DNA from: CAJXUU01 sp963975265
GTDB lineage: Bacteria; Bacteroidota; Bacteroidia; Chitinophagales; Saprospiraceae
NCBI GenBank assembly: GCA_963975265.1
Contig: CAXBGT010000240.1
Location: 1 to 7,563 of the forward strand
Reading direction: 5' to 3'
Length of the DNA stretch: 7,563 nt
In this document: positions 6,001-7,563 of the stretch, piece by piece
How positions within the stretch are numbered: position 1 is the stretch's first letter
Layout: each line of letters starts with the position of its first letter
Notes under the pieces: generated by a model
Database searches by the model: none
Told to the model about the DNA's origin: nothing
The model's input: the letters and a program-made list of their open reading frames with translations, nothing else
Translations under genes and position numbers: made by a program

Positions 6001-7563
6001 TCGTTTCCGTTTTGATAGTGGATTTTTCGATGTTGACTCCTGATCCAAAAGAAATGTTTTCCACAAAATTTGATGCTTGTTTGTTCGCATTATTATTAGC
6101 AACAATGGATCCCCATGCATCCGCAGATTCTTGATCGCCTGTAGCTAGTAGATTAGGAATGACTATTTTTTGAATTTCATATTCGGTATAGAAAAAATTA
6201 GTCTCGAATCCATCCGGATATACGCTCACACCAGTATCCCGTACAATTGTACAACTGTCTAACCTGAGTATATCCGTCACTCCAAATAAAATATTAAGTG
6301 CGCCTCCTATGTAAAGATCTGAAGTATCTCCAACTAGATATTCTCCCTGATCCGTAGAAAAATCAGTCAATGTCTCCATACAAATCTCTCCTGAATTAGT
6401 TTGAGTACTGCTACTAGTTGTAGTATATGAAATATCAAGATCCGCTGTTACATCTAGAGAGGTTTCTGTAGAAAATCCAATACCTGTAGCAAAAATAAAA
6501 TCAGGTCCATAACTGTATGTTATACCTCGATCCAATGCATCCGTTTTTGTAGTATCGAATGTAATCGTGGTACAATTCTTCTCTCCTTTTCTAATATAAG
6601 AATAGGAACCATCCCCCGGTGGATCGTGAAGAATCATAAGTGGAATATTAGGGGAAGTAGATGTAAAGTTAACATCTCGCTTTCGTCTTCCTAGGATAAT
6701 GACTTCTGTAACGCTTGAAGCCATCTTTCCATTTGCATTTGCAGAAACTTCTAGCGTTTGAGTATAAGGAGCCGCAATATTAGGAGGTCCAGCAGGGAAA
6801 CTATAGTCAAAACTCTCTATAATATTGTGAGATTCTGTAACACTACCATCTTGAATTAAATTGTTCACAATTGTAATCTGTGCACTTTCTACAGGACAAG
6901 ATTCCCCATAGTAGTCTTGAGTTATACTGATTGTAGTATTATAGGTATTAAATTGCTCTAAAATAGAATTGCCACATATATCATCCCCAAATTGAGTGAC
7001 ACTTACGATCGGGTCTGAATAATATATAAAATCAATAGAGTCATTAACAAGTGTTAAATCCAATGTAGATCCACCTAAATCCGAAAAATAACCTTGAATA
7101 GTTATATCAGAATGTTCAGGTACTGAGAAGGCAAGTTTCATGGGTGGTAATCCTTCGATCTTTATTTTACCATCTGCATGATCTTGATGATTTAATATAA
7201 ATATTTTTTCAAAACACCCGTTTTCAGAACGCACCTTTAATTTGGCAGTTGTTCCATCTGGGATTATCGATTTTTTACAATCTCCTCCAGCAAGTTGAAC
7301 ATCTACACTTCTCAGTGCTCTATCTAAGAATAATACACCAGCTACTGGTGATATTGCATTTTTAACTTCAAAGAATGCGGGTGAAAATTTATGCTCAAAA
7401 AATCTAGGTGATAGTTTTACCGACGCTCCAGGTTCTAATTCAGCAATAAAATACCCATCTTGATTCGTAAATATTGGAGGTGATGCAGAGAAACCATTGA
7501 CCAATATTTCTACACTGTCGGCAAAGCAATCTGTATTCTTAAATCGAACATAACCACTTACTG
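2819..7563 (-). CDS. Giant secreted multidomain protein with T9SS type A sorting domain (5' end outside window)
   Basis: The frame is open to the window edge, so the gene starts outside; 1581 residues are visible. The TTG at 7504-7502 is not a credible start: it lies inside a domain and lacks a signal peptide. Numbering below counts that TTG as residue 1. From the edge to about 60 is a carboxypeptidase-regulatory-like beta-sandwich (SGYVRFKNTD, NQDGYFIAEL.PG). Residues 60-735 are a long beta-rich region I cannot assign, with ILHDPPGDGSYSYI near 290-303, a basic GRRKRD near 270, and YGTPVFNTVSGVSSCPYEDGT split around 577-597. Residues about 737-836 look Ig/FN3-like (DGLYEIRALA). Residues 838-955 are a Big_5/SbsA-type Ig domain (TPPELFGT, ISITFNEPI, DLVGN). 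Residues 958-1050 are BACON-like (VPEWSTVYPSAGDLAPG). Residues 1054-1167 and 1357-1467 are two copies of the W-x-V/R-G-V/YSN module, flanking a tandem GWNW repeat (1180-1336). Residues about 1470-1561 are a type A sorting domain (ITPNP, VFDVHGSL, GLYQVVL, NAKFIVIR). No catalytic site is visible. Role inferred: large surface or secreted adhesin-like or structural protein exported by T9SS. Confidence 0.9.
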   Translation of the reverse strand, partial: VSGYVRFKNTDCFADSVEILVNGFSASPPIFTNQDGYFIAELEPGASVKLSPRFFEHKFSPAFFEVKNAISPVAGVLFLDRALRSVDVQLAGGDCKKSIIPDGTTAKLKVRSENGCFEKIFILNHQDHADGKIKIEGLPPMKLAFSVPEHSDITIQGYFSDLGGSTLDLTLVNDSIDFIYYSDPIVSVTQFGDDICGNSILEQFNTYNTTISITQDYYGESCPVESAQITIVNNLIQDGSVTESHNIIESFDYSFPAGPPNIAAPYTQTLEVSANANGKMASSVTEVIILGRRKRDVNFTSTSPNIPLMILHDPPGDGSYSYIRKGEKNCTTITFDTTKTDALDRGITYSYGPDFIFATGIGFSTETSLDVTADLDISYTTTSSSTQTNSGEICMETLTDFSTDQGEYLVGDTSDLYIGGALNILFGVTDILRLDSCTIVRDTGVSVYPDGFETNFFYTEYEIQKIVIPNLLATGDQESADAWGSIVANNNANKQASNFVENISFGSGVNIEKSTIKTETNSNSYTIVTEVNSEIAGELGLTVNGVGAVANLTSTFNLGKFKTTDSISTTETTIGYRLSDNDPGDLFTVNISNDPVYGTPVFNTVSGVSSCPYEDGTVKRDEVSMTLVSASIASNIRENDAAIFNFNLGNVSQTEENREYIFSLRSASNVNGAEVKIAGADPLDTEYFVPFGESIPVTVSVERSNTSYIDTLIFDYFVQCENDRNVALGIGKSNTPFNATQTVNVNFVEPCSSVDISSPAQDWVVTPFSGPVLPINLVDYDVNDLDLDLMRLQYRRSQGDGSWINIAEVPKDSLGILFELVDWDTGILADGLYEIRALAVCVGGLDVGISHVIKGKIERTPPELFGTAEPADGVLSRGDEISITFNEPIQCNNVILAAGIGANIDNNNLGMYNTETGNLIDFTMSCSEDKIILVPNVSNSFLENKVIRVELDSILDLVGNKSGSLEWEFVVDQNSLNWLDKEDVKVVKYEEDFVKVERRIENRGGFNITWELDDVPEWSTVYPSAGDLAPGDVQVITFEFDQTMVFGRQIQTIQLSGPEGDEPMVIDARVVCPEPIWEVTASDWEYAMNITAELDIEGEVSIDEEDILAAYIDDKLRGVGKVEYYPIIDKYLVFLTIYSNSLDPDVIDMRIWDASSCLLFSPIVESFTFESDDLIGTPLAPQVLHTSGVVLKEVVVNGGWNWLSFNLALEEPSPDSVLVNINDPINGIFKSQTEFAQYADGFGWFGSLNTIGNVSSYQLRINNYDTLLLQGNLIDPDTVDIPISIGWNWIGYTPRSPLPINTALDSITLLDGDLIKSQTEFAQFVSGFGWIGTLRNLRPNEGYILKSSVEDVLQYPNIISNFTESQAAKARSENLPDGWEVNPFEFEHNMTLTGIVLKNSESVIKSGDHLGVFHEGVCRGVAEAIYVEPLDSYLFFLTMYSNNTGEQLDFKLFDGDQANTLDEIVYFAIDSQVGEISEPYEFELLSTGISEYGVSSQIRITPNPIKKGEKVRVTSKSLFDGDVIARVFDVHGSLIHQVSLTTSNGEINSYISTNNMAPGLYQVVLFDDNDVVNAKFIVIR
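3104..3436 (-). repeat. Shared beta module, copy 2 (giant protein)
   Basis: Residues about 1357-1467. It starts DGWEVNPFEFEHNM, has VCRGVAEA in the centre and FFLTMYSNNTG, and ends SEPYEFELLSTG. It sits directly before the sorting domain. Of the three copies it has the fullest set of shared motifs. Confidence 0.75.
3497..3709 (-). repeat. GWNW/KSQTEFAQ repeat, second unit
   Basis: Residues about 1267-1336. G-W-N-W-I-G-Y at 1267 is followed by KSQTEFAQF at 1297-1305, then GFGWIGTL and a GYIL strand. The unit repeats the first one after 87 residues. Confidence 0.8.
3755..3970 (-). repeat. GWNW/KSQTEFAQ repeat, first unit
   Basis: Residues about 1179-1250. G-W-N-W-L-S-F at 1180, KSQTEFAQY at 1211-1219, then GFGWFGSL and a final YQLRI strand. 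The motif octet KSQTEFAQ is identical to the second unit at the protein level, yet several of its codons differ at third positions, so the duplication is not recent. Confidence 0.8.
4003..4345 (-). repeat. Shared beta module, copy 1 (giant protein)
   Basis: Residues about 1054-1167. It starts PIWEVTASDWEYAM with W1058, has DILAAYIDDKLRGVG and the VFLTIYSNS core, and ends GTPLAPQVLHTSG. It immediately follows the BACON-like domain and precedes the first GWNW unit. Confidence 0.75.

Noticed and set aside
5622..6134. 170-residue open frame on the + strand inside the giant gene
   Set aside because: It lies antisense to a coding frame with clear domain structure; the translation has no signal peptide or recognisable motif, and there is no start context.
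1..7563. A defence, toxin-antitoxin or polymorphic-toxin system
   Set aside because: No nuclease, NTPase, toxin or immunity-type domain is readable in any gene; the content is Ig-like and sorting domains only.

Overview
The window looks like a chromosomal stretch from an AT-rich member of the Bacteroidota, of the Saprospiria/Cytophagia/Flavobacteriia kind. The evidence is protein architecture. Two products end in type A C-terminal sorting domains of the type IX secretion system (T9SS), with the YPNPF or TPNP entry motif. A third ends in what looks like a '3-coathanger' domain closing in Gly-Cys-Gly. The LPIELLSFEA linker preceding one sorting domain is typical of the phylum. No Shine-Dalgarno sequence precedes the visible starts, which also fits. 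I see no tRNA, rRNA, CRISPR array, transposase or phage gene.

Layout. On the + strand, positions 2-184 are the last 60 codons of a gene that begins before the window. After 35 bases comes a complete 463-residue secreted protein (220-1611), then a strong hairpin terminator (1694-1730). Positions 1789-2069 hold a broken remnant of another T9SS sorting domain, with frameshifts and in-frame stops. On the - strand, converging on these, are a very large secreted multidomain protein (2819-7563, at least 1581 residues, 5' end outside the window) and, downstream of it, a 202-residue secreted protein (2143-2751). Each has its own hairpin terminator (2778-2813 and 2114-2144).

How the genes relate. None of the recognisable domains is an enzyme. 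All three main products look like cell-surface or secreted Ig-like, adhesion-type or structural proteins. The two - strand genes are linked by more than position: the large protein carries two copies of a roughly 110-residue module (W-x-V start, R-G-V centre, T-[IM]-Y-S-N core), and the small protein is a third copy plus a different C-terminal domain. They may act together at the surface, or the small gene may derive from the large one. The large protein also holds a tandem GWNW/KSQTEFAQ repeat and a long central region with conserved-looking motifs but no function I can name.

The main points for a second look are the module shared between neighbouring genes with different C-terminal endings, the uncharacterised central region of the giant protein, and the decayed sorting-domain gene. 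I found nothing that clearly amounts to a new multi-gene system.
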